The notes under the pieces: model-generated
What the model was told of the DNA's origin: nothing
The model's input: only the letters and a program-made list of their open reading frames with translations
Database searches by the model: none
Assembly (NCBI GenBank): GCA_019114645.1
Contig: DXFC01000236.1
Location: 1 to 10,380, forward strand
Length of the DNA: 10,380 nucleotides
Direction of reading: 5' to 3'
DNA from: Candidatus Halomonas stercoripullorum
Lineage (GTDB): Bacteria > Pseudomonadota > Gammaproteobacteria > Pseudomonadales > Halomonadaceae
Translations under genes and position numbers: made by a program
Shown: positions 1 to 6,898 of the stretch, piece after piece
Numbering within the stretch: position 1 is the first letter of the stretch
Layout of the letters: each line of letters opens with the position of its first letter

Positions 1-458
1 AGCACTGAAGCCGTAGCATGTTCGCTACGCTCGGCGGCCTTGAGCGATTCCCAGCGGTTGTTGATTTTTTCCAGTTCCGTCTGGCTCGCTTCCAACTGCT
101 CGGCGCTGACACCGGGCGGGCGACGTGACGCCAAGGTACCATCGGGAAAGACATGCGGGTGCCGACGCAGCATCTTGGCGACCAGCGTGTGTACCACGTC
201 GTGAAAATCAAAACGCGACTCTTCACGCGCAAACTGACTGTAGTAGACCACTTGAAACAGCAGATCGCCAAGCTCACCGGGCAGTTCATCCCAGGCCCGG
301 CGCTCGATGGCATCGGCTACTTCATACGCCTCTTCCAGGGTATGCGGCACAATACTGTCCCAGTCCTGCTCAATATCCCACGGGCAGCCCTGTGTCGGGT
401 CACGCAAGACCGCCATGAGGGTCAGCAAGTCATCAAGCGTATGGCGTGTCTCACTCAT
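1..458 (-). CDS. mazG: MazG nucleoside triphosphate pyrophosphohydrolase (3' end cut by window edge)
   Basis: MazG hydrolyses (d)NTPs to NMP and pyrophosphate, acting as a cytosolic house-cleaning enzyme; in E. coli it is also linked to lowering ppGpp-dependent toxicity. The first 152 codons are present; E. coli MazG is about 263 residues, so roughly the C-terminal 40% lies outside the window. Visible family marks are the N-terminal LMAVLRDPTQGCPWD stretch (residues 14-28), the metal-binding EExxE of LEEAYE (42-46) followed by ExxD in GELGDLLFQ (62-65), and HPHVFPD (100-106). The start ATG overlaps the relA stop as ATGA (bases 455-458), and a GGAGAAG ribosome site lies inside the last relA codons, so translation is probably coupled to relA. 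The relA-mazG pairing is common in gammaproteobacteria; unlike E. coli, there is no mazEF toxin-antitoxin pair between them. Confidence 0.95.
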   Translation of the reverse strand, partial: MSETRHTLDDLLTLMAVLRDPTQGCPWDIEQDWDSIVPHTLEEAYEVADAIERRAWDELPGELGDLLFQVVYYSQFAREESRFDFHDVVHTLVAKMLRRHPHVFPDGTLASRRPPGVSAEQLEASQTELEKINNRWESLKAAERSEHATASV

Positions 459-2731
459 GCCTTGCTTCTCCTGCCTTTACCGCCCTTGCTTCCACTGCGC
501 AGGCGCTGGACCTCTATCACGTTGGAGAGCTGCTGGATGCGCGAGAAAAGCCTGCCCAGGGTTTCCAGTCCGTCGACTTCAACGGTGATCCGCATGCGGG
601 CAATGCCGTCACGCGTATCGGTCAATGTATTAACCGCCAGTACATTGACCTTCTCGTTACCCAGCAAGTTGGTGACGTCGCGCAAGAGACCAGAGCGATC
701 CCATGCCTGGATCTCGATCTCCACCGGATAGCGAGTAAGGGCGCGTTCTCCCCATTCCACTTCAATGACTCGCTGGGGCTCATCGAGACGCAGTTGCAGG
801 ATGTTGGAACAGTCCTGGCGGTGTACAGTGACACCACGCCCCTGGGTAATGAAGCCAACGATGGCCTCCCCCGGTACCGGCAGGCAGCAGTTGGCCATGC
901 TGGTCTTGAGGTTGCCTACCCCCAGCACGGTAATATCGGTGGCGGTGCCCTTGCCCTGGTCCCGGCGTGGCTTGGCCAGCAATCTGTCAAGCTGCTCTTG
1001 ATCATCCGTCTCGCCGAACAGCTGCTGGGCGTGGTGCAGTACCTGACCGATCCGCAGGTCTCCGGCCCCCAGGGCGGCATACATATCATCGGGAGTCTGG
1101 TAATTAACCTTGCGTGCCAGGGTTTCAAGATCCATGTCTTCGATGTCGAGACGCCGCATCTCGCGCTCGAACAGAACTCTGCCCTCCTCCACATTCTGCT
1201 CGCGAGCCTGGTGCTTGAACCAGGCCTGAATCTTGGCGCGTGCCCGGGAGGTGCGCACGTAACCAAGGTTGGGATTAAGCCAGTCACGGCTTGGCCCACC
1301 CTTGCTGGCGGTCAGAATTTCTACCTGGGCACCCGTCTTGAGTTGATAGGTAAGCGGTACGATGCGGCCGTCCACTTTCGCACCGCGGCAACGATGACCC
1401 ACTTCGGTATGCACCCGGTAGGCAAAATCGATCGGCGTCGCTACACGGGGCAGGTCGATCACATGCCCATCGGGGGTAAAGACATAAATACGATCCGGTG
1501 CCACATCGCTGGACAAACCTTCACGCAGATCGCCAAAATCACCGACCTCGTCCTGCCACTCGAGCACCTGACGCAGCCAGGAAATCTTCTCTTCATAGCT
1601 GTTGCTCTTGCCGGCGGTATCGTGGCCCTTGTAACGCCAGTGGGCGCAGACACCAAGCTCGGCTTCGTCGTGCATGGCGAAGGTGCGGATCTGAATCTCC
1701 AATACCTTGTTTTCCGGCCCAAGCACCGCCGTATGCAGCGACTGGTAACCGTTCTTCTTGGGGTTGGCGATGTAGTCGTCGAACTCATCCGGGACATGCA
1801 TCCAGCGAGAGTGGACCAGCCCCAGCACGGTATAGCAGTCAGCCATCTCGGGCACCAGAATGCGTACCGCACGCACATCATTGACCTGGGAAAAATCGAT
1901 CCCCTTACGCTTCATCTTGCGCCAGATCGAGTAGATATGCTTGGCCCGACCGCTGACGTCATGACGGAAGATGCCTTGGGCAACCAGGATGCCCTTGATG
2001 ATCTCGACCACATCATTGATGTAACGATCACGATCAACACGCTTTTCAGCCAGCTGCCGGGCGATTGTCTTGTAATCCGCCTCCTGCAGATAACGAAAGG
2101 AGAGATCTTCAAGTTCCCACTTGATCTGACCGATGCCCAGCCGGTGCGCCAGCGGCGCGTAGATATCGAACACTTCCCGTGCCACTTGCTGCTGCTTTTC
2201 CCGCGGGGCGTGCTTGACCTGGCGCAGGGCACAGGTGCGCTCGGCAATTTTGATCAATGCGACGCGGACGTCGTCAATCATGGTCACCAGCATCTTGCGC
2301 AGATTGTCTTGCTGGTCATGCTGGGTCAGCCCCGAACTCGGAGGCTGCAGATTGCTGATGGCGGCCATTTGCAGGACGCCGTCAACCAGCTGCGCCACTT
2401 CTCGCCCAAACCGCCGGCCTACCGCCTCGCAGCTGATCAATCCTTCGCGCACGGCCCGATAGAGTACCGCTGCCTCCAGCGCCGGCTGATCAAGCTTCAG
2501 CTGCGCAAGGATATCTGCCATTTTCAGGCCCATGCGATAACCGGCATCCGTTGGCAGCCAAACTTTATGCGGCTGCTCCACTTTCAATGACAGCTGTTTG
2601 GCAAGCTCGCAGACTTCGCGCATCTGCTGCGGGTCACGCAGTTGTACATTCTCTTGCAGCCGCTCCAACCAGTGGCCGATATCGACGTCACCCGCAGCAG
2701 TCAACGGCTGGTCGTCGCGCACTTTCACCAT
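455..2731 (-). CDS. relA: RelA, (p)ppGpp synthetase I (GTP/GDP pyrophosphokinase)
   Basis: RelA transfers pyrophosphate from ATP to GTP or GDP when uncharged tRNA enters the ribosomal A site, making the stringent-response alarmone. The 758 residues are close to E. coli RelA (744). Domains in order: a degenerate HD hydrolase region (about 30-200) in which the HD and ED metal ligands of SpoT are absent (the stretch reads YRAVREGLIS); the synthetase domain (about 230-370) with GRAKHIYSIWRKMKRK, EFDDYIANPKKNGYQSLH (316-333) and VLEIQIRT; a TGS domain (about 412-475, RIYVFTPDG); a helical/zinc-finger region with MANCCLPVPG (CC at 615-616) and HRQDC (637-641); and a C-terminal ACT domain (about 667-745). 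EFDD at 316-319 is the acidic signature of synthetase-only RelA, where bifunctional SpoT/Rel enzymes have RxKD. The ATG start is supported by AAGGAG 9 bases upstream. The gene follows cysM by 82 bases and overlaps mazG by 4. A long open frame on the opposite strand is a shadow. Confidence 0.97.
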   Translation of the reverse strand: MVKVRDDQPLTAAGDVDIGHWLERLQENVQLRDPQQMREVCELAKQLSLKVEQPHKVWLPTDAGYRMGLKMADILAQLKLDQPALEAAVLYRAVREGLISCEAVGRRFGREVAQLVDGVLQMAAISNLQPPSSGLTQHDQQDNLRKMLVTMIDDVRVALIKIAERTCALRQVKHAPREKQQQVAREVFDIYAPLAHRLGIGQIKWELEDLSFRYLQEADYKTIARQLAEKRVDRDRYINDVVEIIKGILVAQGIFRHDVSGRAKHIYSIWRKMKRKGIDFSQVNDVRAVRILVPEMADCYTVLGLVHSRWMHVPDEFDDYIANPKKNGYQSLHTAVLGPENKVLEIQIRTFAMHDEAELGVCAHWRYKGHDTAGKSNSYEEKISWLRQVLEWQDEVGDFGDLREGLSSDVAPDRIYVFTPDGHVIDLPRVATPIDFAYRVHTEVGHRCRGAKVDGRIVPLTYQLKTGAQVEILTASKGGPSRDWLNPNLGYVRTSRARAKIQAWFKHQAREQNVEEGRVLFEREMRRLDIEDMDLETLARKVNYQTPDDMYAALGAGDLRIGQVLHHAQQLFGETDDQEQLDRLLAKPRRDQGKGTATDITVLGVGNLKTSMANCCLPVPGEAIVGFITQGRGVTVHRQDCSNILQLRLDEPQRVIEVEWGERALTRYPVEIEIQAWDRSGLLRDVTNLLGNEKVNVLAVNTLTDTRDGIARMRITVEVDGLETLGRLFSRIQQLSNVIEVQRLRSGSKGGKGRRSKA

Positions 2732-2759
2732 CTTGCCAGACTCCTTGAGGAAGCGGTCG

Positions 2760-2773
2760 TGTTATCCATAACA
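2760..2773. repeat. Small palindrome in the cysM-relA gap
   Basis: TGTTAT and ATAACA form perfect 6-base arms around a 2-base centre, 29 bases upstream of the relA start codon. It could be an operator half-site pair or a weak RNA structure near the relA ribosome site. No recognised regulator consensus was identified, and a chance palindrome of this size is quite possible. Confidence 0.4.
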
Positions 2774-2780
2774 TGCGCTC

Positions 2781-2794
2781 CGTGAAACATCACG
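2781..2794. repeat. Small hairpin repeat in the cysM-relA gap
   Basis: CGTGA and TCACG are perfect 5-base arms around a 4-base loop, 20 bases downstream of the cysM stop codon on the transcribed (minus) strand. It is short and is not followed by a T-run in the direction of transcription, so it does not look like an intrinsic terminator. Read-through from cysM into relA is therefore plausible. Confidence 0.35.
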
Positions 2795-2813
2795 ACAACA
2801 ACGTTCTTTCCCC

Positions 2814-3710
2814 TCATGGCTGGGGGGCGAAAAGGCCTGTCGAGAGGTAGCGATCTCCGCGATCACATACGATAAAGACGATGACCGCATTTTCCACTTG
2901 TTCAGCAATGCGCAGCGCACCAGCCAAAGCACCACCCGATGATACACCGGCCAGAATGCCCTCTTCCTGCGCCAGGCGGCGCATCATCCTTTCAGCCTCC
3001 TGCTGACCGATATCGAGTGTCTGGTCGACACGGTCGGCATCGAATATCTGTGGCAGGTACTCTTTTGGCCAGCGCCGGATACCCGCAATATTGGCGCCAT
3101 CTTCCGGCTGCAGACCGATAATCTGAATATCCGGGTTGCGCTCCTTGAGATAGCGCGATACGCCCATGATGGTGCCGGTGGTCCCCATGGAGCTGACAAA
3201 GTGGGTCAGCTTGCCGCCGGTCTGTTCCCACAACTCTGGCCCAGTGCCACGATAATGCGCCAGCGGGTTATCCAGGTTGGAGAACTGGTCCAGTGGCTTG
3301 CCTTCACCACGGGCGATCATCGCATCGGCCAGATCCCGAGCCTCCTCCATACCCCCTTCTTTACTCACGGAGATCAGTCTGGCGCCAAAAGCCGCCATGG
3401 CCTGCTTACGCTCGCTAGAGGCATTTTCCGGCATGATCAGCACCATGCGATAACCCTTGATGGCGGCCGCCATGGCCAGAGCAATACCGGTATTGCCCGA
3501 GGTCGCCTCGACCAGCGTATCACCCGGAGTGATTTCGCCGCGTGCCTCGGCCTGTTCCAGCATCATCATTGCCGGGCGGTCCTTGACCGAACCGGCCGGG
3601 TTATTGCCTTCCAGTTTGGCGAGCAGGGTATTGTTGCGCCCCGCCGTGATCCGGGTGAGCCGGACCAGTGGCGTATGCCCGATAACTTCCTCGATGGTGG
3701 GGAATTGCAT
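2814..3710 (-). CDS. cysM: CysM, cysteine synthase B (O-acetylserine sulfhydrylase B)
   Basis: This PLP enzyme makes L-cysteine from O-acetylserine and sulfide; the CysM isozyme also accepts thiosulfate, giving S-sulfocysteine. The 298 residues match the CysM size. The PLP Schiff-base lysine is K43 in NNPAGSVKDRP; SGNTG (71-75) binds the substrate carboxylate; GTTGT (176-180) holds the PLP phosphate; and SSGG (257-260) contacts the cofactor. The C-terminal CDRGDRYLSTGLF (282-294) and the LEGNNPAG stretch favour CysM over CysK. The ATG start has an AAGGA ribosome site 7 bases upstream. It is the first gene of the leftward cysM-relA-mazG group and diverges from the barA-type kinase gene. The same gacS-cysM-relA neighbourhood is known in Pseudomonas, where rlmD lies between cysM and relA; rlmD is absent here. 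Confidence 0.96.
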   Translation of the reverse strand: MQFPTIEEVIGHTPLVRLTRITAGRNNTLLAKLEGNNPAGSVKDRPAMMMLEQAEARGEITPGDTLVEATSGNTGIALAMAAAIKGYRMVLIMPENASSERKQAMAAFGARLISVSKEGGMEEARDLADAMIARGEGKPLDQFSNLDNPLAHYRGTGPELWEQTGGKLTHFVSSMGTTGTIMGVSRYLKERNPDIQIIGLQPEDGANIAGIRRWPKEYLPQIFDADRVDQTLDIGQQEAERMMRRLAQEEGILAGVSSGGALAGALRIAEQVENAVIVFIVCDRGDRYLSTGLFAPQP

Positions 3711-3741
3711 GTAACCGTCCTTAGGCTAAGCTCTTTTGCCT

Positions 3742-3747
3742 AGTATA
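3742..3747 (-). promoter_or_regulatory. Candidate -10 box of the cysM promoter
   Basis: On the minus strand TATACT matches five of six bases of the sigma-70 -10 consensus and lies 31 bases upstream of the cysM ATG. The region 17-18 bases further upstream (CTGTCC/TGTCCC) is a poor -35, so the promoter may depend on an activator; CysB would be the usual candidate for a cys gene, but I cannot point to a convincing CysB site. A 5-base inverted repeat, TAGGC (3722-3726) and GCCTA (3738-3742), spans the expected transcription start and touches this box. Confidence 0.4.
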
Positions 3748-3771
3748 TCTGGGCGTCGATTTACGGGACAG

Positions 3772-3795
3772 GTATGCCTTTCCAATATGGCATAC
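3772..3795. promoter_or_regulatory. Perfect 7-bp dyad between cysM and barA
   Basis: GTATGCC (3772-3778) and GGCATAC (3789-3795) are perfect inverted repeats with a 10-base AT-rich centre. The dyad lies about 25 bases upstream of the cysM -10 box and 32 bases upstream of the barA start, so it could serve as an operator for either divergent gene, or form a hairpin in the barA leader if transcription starts further upstream. No T-run follows it in either direction, which argues against a terminator. The bound regulator is not recognised. Confidence 0.45.
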
Positions 3796-3816
3796 TGCAG
3801 CGATGACTCATGCCGC

Positions 3817-3822
3817 GAGGAG
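3817..3822 (+). promoter_or_regulatory. Ribosome binding site that decides the barA start
   Basis: GAGGAG is followed by 5 bases and then ATG at 3828. It lies downstream of the earlier in-frame ATG at 3810, which has no comparable purine-rich site ahead of it. The protein therefore most likely starts at 3828, with SLGSRLTLW leading into the first membrane helix. Confidence 0.75.
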
Positions 3823-3827
3823 TGCCG

Positions 3828-6581
3828 ATGTCACTGGGAAGTCGCTTGACACTATGGATGGTAGGCCCCCTGCTGCTAGTGCTTCTATTGGTGGTAACAC
3901 TGCTACTGTATCAAGACATTGAGTGGCGCAAAGCGGCTCTTCGTGAACGTATCGTCACCGCTCTTGAGCTACAGGCTCCGGAACTGGCGCGTGCGCTGGT
4001 CGACAATGCTCAAGCGCGCCTTGATGACATGGCCGGACGCCTGCTGGAGATCGATGAAGCGCGTGGTATCGGAATCTACACCGGGCAAGGCACAGGCCTG
4101 CTAGAGATGGGCCGCAATCACCCACGCGCCGCCTCAGCCCCGCCCCAGGCAACCCGGCTTGATACACAAGGGGACCAATGGCGTCTCTTGATGCCCTTAC
4201 CCCTCGACAAGCCGGAAGAAGGCAGCCCTGACCAGGCCTGGCTGGAGCTCGATATCGACAGCCGGCCCATGACGCTTGAAGCTTATCGTCGCCTGGCGAT
4301 GACGGGGTTGGGCCTGTCGAGCCTGGGTCTGCTGCTGCTCTTGTTCGCCTGGTCTCAGGGGCGTCGCGTCGACAAGCATCTCAATAATGTTAGCCAGACA
4401 CTGGGGCAATTGCGTAGCGGCAAGTTAGAGGCACGCCTGGCCGAAGAGCAGGACGCGCCCGAACTTTATCAATTGGTGCAGCATGTGAACCATCTCGGTG
4501 CAGAACTAAAACAATGGCAGGAGGACAGGCAGCAGCAACTCGCCCAGACGACTCACGAACTTGAAGAATCACTGGCAACAATTGAATTAAAGAACCTTGA
4601 GCTCGACCTTGCCGATCGTAGGACACAGGAAGCCAACCGCATCAAATCCGAGCTCCTGGCCAATATGAGCCACGAGATCCGTACGCCATTGAACGGTATT
4701 GTCGGTTTCTGTCGTCTGCTGGGGCGCTCCCGCCTCGGCGCCAGTCAGCAAGAGTGGCTCGACCAGATCCAGGTCGCGTGTGACAACTTGCTTATCCTGC
4801 TCAGCGAAGTGCTTGACCTGTCACGCATGGAGGCCGGACAACTCCAGCTAGAGCGAGTGGAAGTCGATATGGTTGCCCTGGTCGACGAAGCACTTGGCCT
4901 TCAGGCGCCGCTGGCGCATCAGAAGGGGCTGCATCTGCTGGGTCTGGTCTATGACGACGTTCCTGCGACACTGCTGGGCGATCCGTTGCGGATTCGCCAA
5001 GTGCTGACCAACCTGGTACATAATGCGCTCAAGTTCACCGAGAAAGGTGAGGTCATCGTGCGCGTCATGGTCGCGGATCTTAGCGAATCTGGGCAGGCTT
5101 TGCTGCAAGTCGACATCAGTGACACCGGAATCGGTCTGACCCCCGAAGAGCAGCGTCAACTGTTTGAGGCTTTTCACCAGACCAGCGTCAGCCACCCGCG
5201 CCGCTACGGCGGCTCTGGCCTGGGCCTTGCCATCAGCCGCCAGTTGGTCGAGCAGATGGGAGGTGCGATCACGGTCGAGAGCGAACCCGCCAAAGGCTCA
5301 ACTTTCTCTTTTACGCTACCACTGGATGTCGCTGACAACGACGAGGTCGTGGATGAGCCGATTTTTCAGGGTGAGCGGGTTGCGCTCTACGAGCCGCACC
5401 CTCCGACGCGTCACGCCCTGCACCACCTGCTGACTCAATGGGGTGCCAAGGTCGAACCAACTCACCAGCCGCGACTGGTGCCGCCCTATCCCGCCGTGCT
5501 GGTCGCGGCACTGCCCGACAAACTCGACCAAACCGCCATCCACCAGTGGAGTCAACAGCTGGAGACCACACCCTGCCCTGTTCTGCTGCTGGTCAATATG
5601 TCCCCACTGGATCTCCCGAATCTCGCCTTGCCCGCCCATTGTGAAGTATTAAGCAAGCCAGTATCGCGCCAAGCGCTCTCTGCTGCACTGCGCCGCTGCC
5701 ATCTGGCCCAGTCGGCTGTTGATAACGTCTCCCCTCCTACTCCGCAGGATCCGGCACGTGTGCTGATCGTGGACGACAACACCATCAACCGGCGTCTGTT
5801 GCGCGAGCTACTGCAACGGCCCGACCTGGAGCTGGCGGAAGCCGCCAGTGGTGAAGAAGCATTGGCGCTGGCTGAAAACACGACCTTTCAGCTCGTCTTG
5901 ATGGATATTCGCATGCCGGGCATGGATGGGGTCGAGACGACTCTGGCACTACGCCAGTTGGGGGGGCATTGGACATCTTGTCCGATTATCGCGGTCACGG
6001 CCTATGCCCACGAGCAAGAGCGCCAACAGCTCCAGGCCGCAGGCATGCGGGAGATACTGGTAAAACCGGTGAGTGCCACTCGGCTTGAAGCCCTGCTGCT
6101 GCATCATCTGAACTTAACGCTGGCCGAGCATTCCGCCGCGCCTTCCCTGACCCAGCAGGCAAGCCCAGAACCCCGTTTGGCAAGTGGTCTCGCCGTTGTC
6201 GACCTGGCACTGGGAACTCAACTGGCCAATGGCAACGCCCAGTTTGCCGAACAGCTGCTACATGAATTTATCGCCACATTGCCGCAAACCCAGGAAGAGC
6301 TACAGCTGGCGCTGGAAAGAGAAGATCCAGAAGCCCTGCTTGACGTGGTGCATGCGCTTAATGGGGCCAGCCGTTACTGCGGCACCCCCGAGCTTGCCCT
6401 GATGGTGGAAACGCTGGAAACACGGTTACGTTCACGCGGCATCAAGGGCATTGAGCCGCTATTCGACGACCTGTGTGCGGCACTCCGACGTCTTCTGGAG
6501 TGGCAGTCTCAAGCTCAGCCGGCACCCTCAAGCACCACCATTGCCAACGCCAACCCCGCCTCATCGCTCAAGGAGAGATGA
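3828..6581 (+). CDS. barA: BarA/GacS-type tripartite hybrid sensor histidine kinase
   Basis: Inner-membrane kinase expected to phosphorylate a GacA/UvrY response regulator and so control CsrA/RsmA-binding small RNAs. Numbering from the 3828 start (917 residues): TM1 about 8-28; periplasmic region about 29-155; TM2 about 157-176; HAMP plus coiled coil about 177-265; HisKA with phosphoacceptor H282 in NMSHEIRTPLNGIVGF; HATPase with NLVHNALKFT, DTGIGL and GGSGLGLAI (about 395-495); a degenerate receiver (about 517-625); a true receiver (about 643-755) with D649/D650, phosphoacceptor D693 in VLMDIRMPGMDG and K746; and a C-terminal HPt with H842 in HALNGASRYCG. This is the full H-D-H relay, and length and order match BarA/GacS (E. 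coli BarA is about 918). The degenerate receiver has YEPH where the acidic pair should be and no phospho-Asp, but keeps the SKP lysine; E. coli BarA has a similar segment. The gene is alone on the plus strand, divergent from cysM, with its 3' end overlapping acpS antisense by 67 bases. The signal it senses is not evident. Confidence 0.93.
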   Translation: MSLGSRLTLWMVGPLLLVLLLVVTLLLYQDIEWRKAALRERIVTALELQAPELARALVDNAQARLDDMAGRLLEIDEARGIGIYTGQGTGLLEMGRNHPRAASAPPQATRLDTQGDQWRLLMPLPLDKPEEGSPDQAWLELDIDSRPMTLEAYRRLAMTGLGLSSLGLLLLLFAWSQGRRVDKHLNNVSQTLGQLRSGKLEARLAEEQDAPELYQLVQHVNHLGAELKQWQEDRQQQLAQTTHELEESLATIELKNLELDLADRRTQEANRIKSELLANMSHEIRTPLNGIVGFCRLLGRSRLGASQQEWLDQIQVACDNLLILLSEVLDLSRMEAGQLQLERVEVDMVALVDEALGLQAPLAHQKGLHLLGLVYDDVPATLLGDPLRIRQVLTNLVHNALKFTEKGEVIVRVMVADLSESGQALLQVDISDTGIGLTPEEQRQLFEAFHQTSVSHPRRYGGSGLGLAISRQLVEQMGGAITVESEPAKGSTFSFTLPLDVADNDEVVDEPIFQGERVALYEPHPPTRHALHHLLTQWGAKVEPTHQPRLVPPYPAVLVAALPDKLDQTAIHQWSQQLETTPCPVLLLVNMSPLDLPNLALPAHCEVLSKPVSRQALSAALRRCHLAQSAVDNVSPPTPQDPARVLIVDDNTINRRLLRELLQRPDLELAEAASGEEALALAENTTFQLVLMDIRMPGMDGVETTLALRQLGGHWTSCPIIAVTAYAHEQERQQLQAAGMREILVKPVSATRLEALLLHHLNLTLAEHSAAPSLTQQASPEPRLASGLAVVDLALGTQLANGNAQFAEQLLHEFIATLPQTQEELQLALEREDPEALLDVVHALNGASRYCGTPELALMVETLETRLRSRGIKGIEPLFDDLCAALRRLLEWQSQAQPAPSSTTIANANPASSLKER

Positions 6582-6898
6582 GGCGTGCGTACCCCGGCGG
6601 CCTCAGCCAGCTCGCCGGCCCGGCCCGAGAGTTGCAGCAAGGGGCGGCCCAGAGCGTCATTGATGACCTGAATCTCGCCCCACCGCATGCCATGGCGGAG
6701 CCCTACACCGAGCGCTTTGACGAAAGCTTCCTTGGCGGCAAAGCGCTTGGCCAGGAAAGCGGCCTTGTCATTGCGCTGATGCCATTGCGCGTGCTCAAGC
6801 TCACCCAGGATGCGCGCTGGAAAGCGAGCACCATGACGAGCCAGGGCCGCCTCGAAGCGGGCGATCTTGGCCAGATCAGTACCGACACCCAGAATCAT
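6515..6898 (-). CDS. acpS: AcpS, holo-[acyl-carrier-protein] synthase
   Basis: AcpS moves the 4'-phosphopantetheine arm of CoA onto the serine of apo-ACP, activating ACP for fatty-acid synthesis. The 127 residues match the family (E. coli 126). The signatures are GTDLAKIARF with Mg-binding D8, and FLAKRFAAKEAFVKALG (48-64) with E57, equivalent to D9 and E58 of the E. coli enzyme; the C-terminal HLSLSDEAGLALAMVV is also typical. The start ATG overlaps the pdxJ stop as ATGA (6895-6898), the same pdxJ-acpS coupling seen in many gammaproteobacteria. It is the last gene of the lepB-rnc-era-recO-pdxJ-acpS run. Its final 67 bases lie opposite the end of the barA-type gene, an unusually long convergent overlap. 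Confidence 0.95.
   Translation of the reverse strand: MILGVGTDLAKIARFEAALARHGARFPARILGELEHAQWHQRNDKAAFLAKRFAAKEAFVKALGVGLRHGMRWGEIQVINDALGRPLLQLSGRAGELAEAAGVRTPHLSLSDEAGLALAMVVLEGAG
6557..6585. repeat. 9-bp inverted repeat at the barA/acpS convergent 3' ends
   Basis: CGCCTCATC (6557-6565) and GATGAGGCG (6577-6585) are perfect 9-base arms with an 11-base loop, GCTCAAGGAGA. The right arm contains the barA stop codon. The repeat also codes for conserved acpS residues on the other strand (the HLSLSDEAG motif). There is no T-run on either side, so it is not a classic intrinsic terminator. It may still form a stem at the 3' end of barA mRNA, helping to stop RNA decay or transcription, or it may be a by-product of the acpS codons. 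Confidence 0.5.

Noticed and set aside
446..2590. A 714-codon open frame on the plus strand, opposite relA
   Set aside because: It starts with GTG without a convincing ribosome site, lies wholly against relA, and its product resembles no family I know. RelA shows clear domains over the whole length, so the open frame is explained by codon bias of relA.
2725..2769. A 14-codon minus-strand frame (MDNTTASSRSLARW) ending across the relA start, possible leader peptide
   Set aside because: The upstream purine-rich site is weak and badly spaced, the peptide has no run of a regulatory amino acid, and no attenuator stem follows it. Chance is the simplest explanation.
3779..3796. CATACT or CAATAT as a -10 box for the barA promoter
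   Set aside because: Each matches the consensus poorly and has no good -35 at 16-18 bases, so I do not list a barA promoter.
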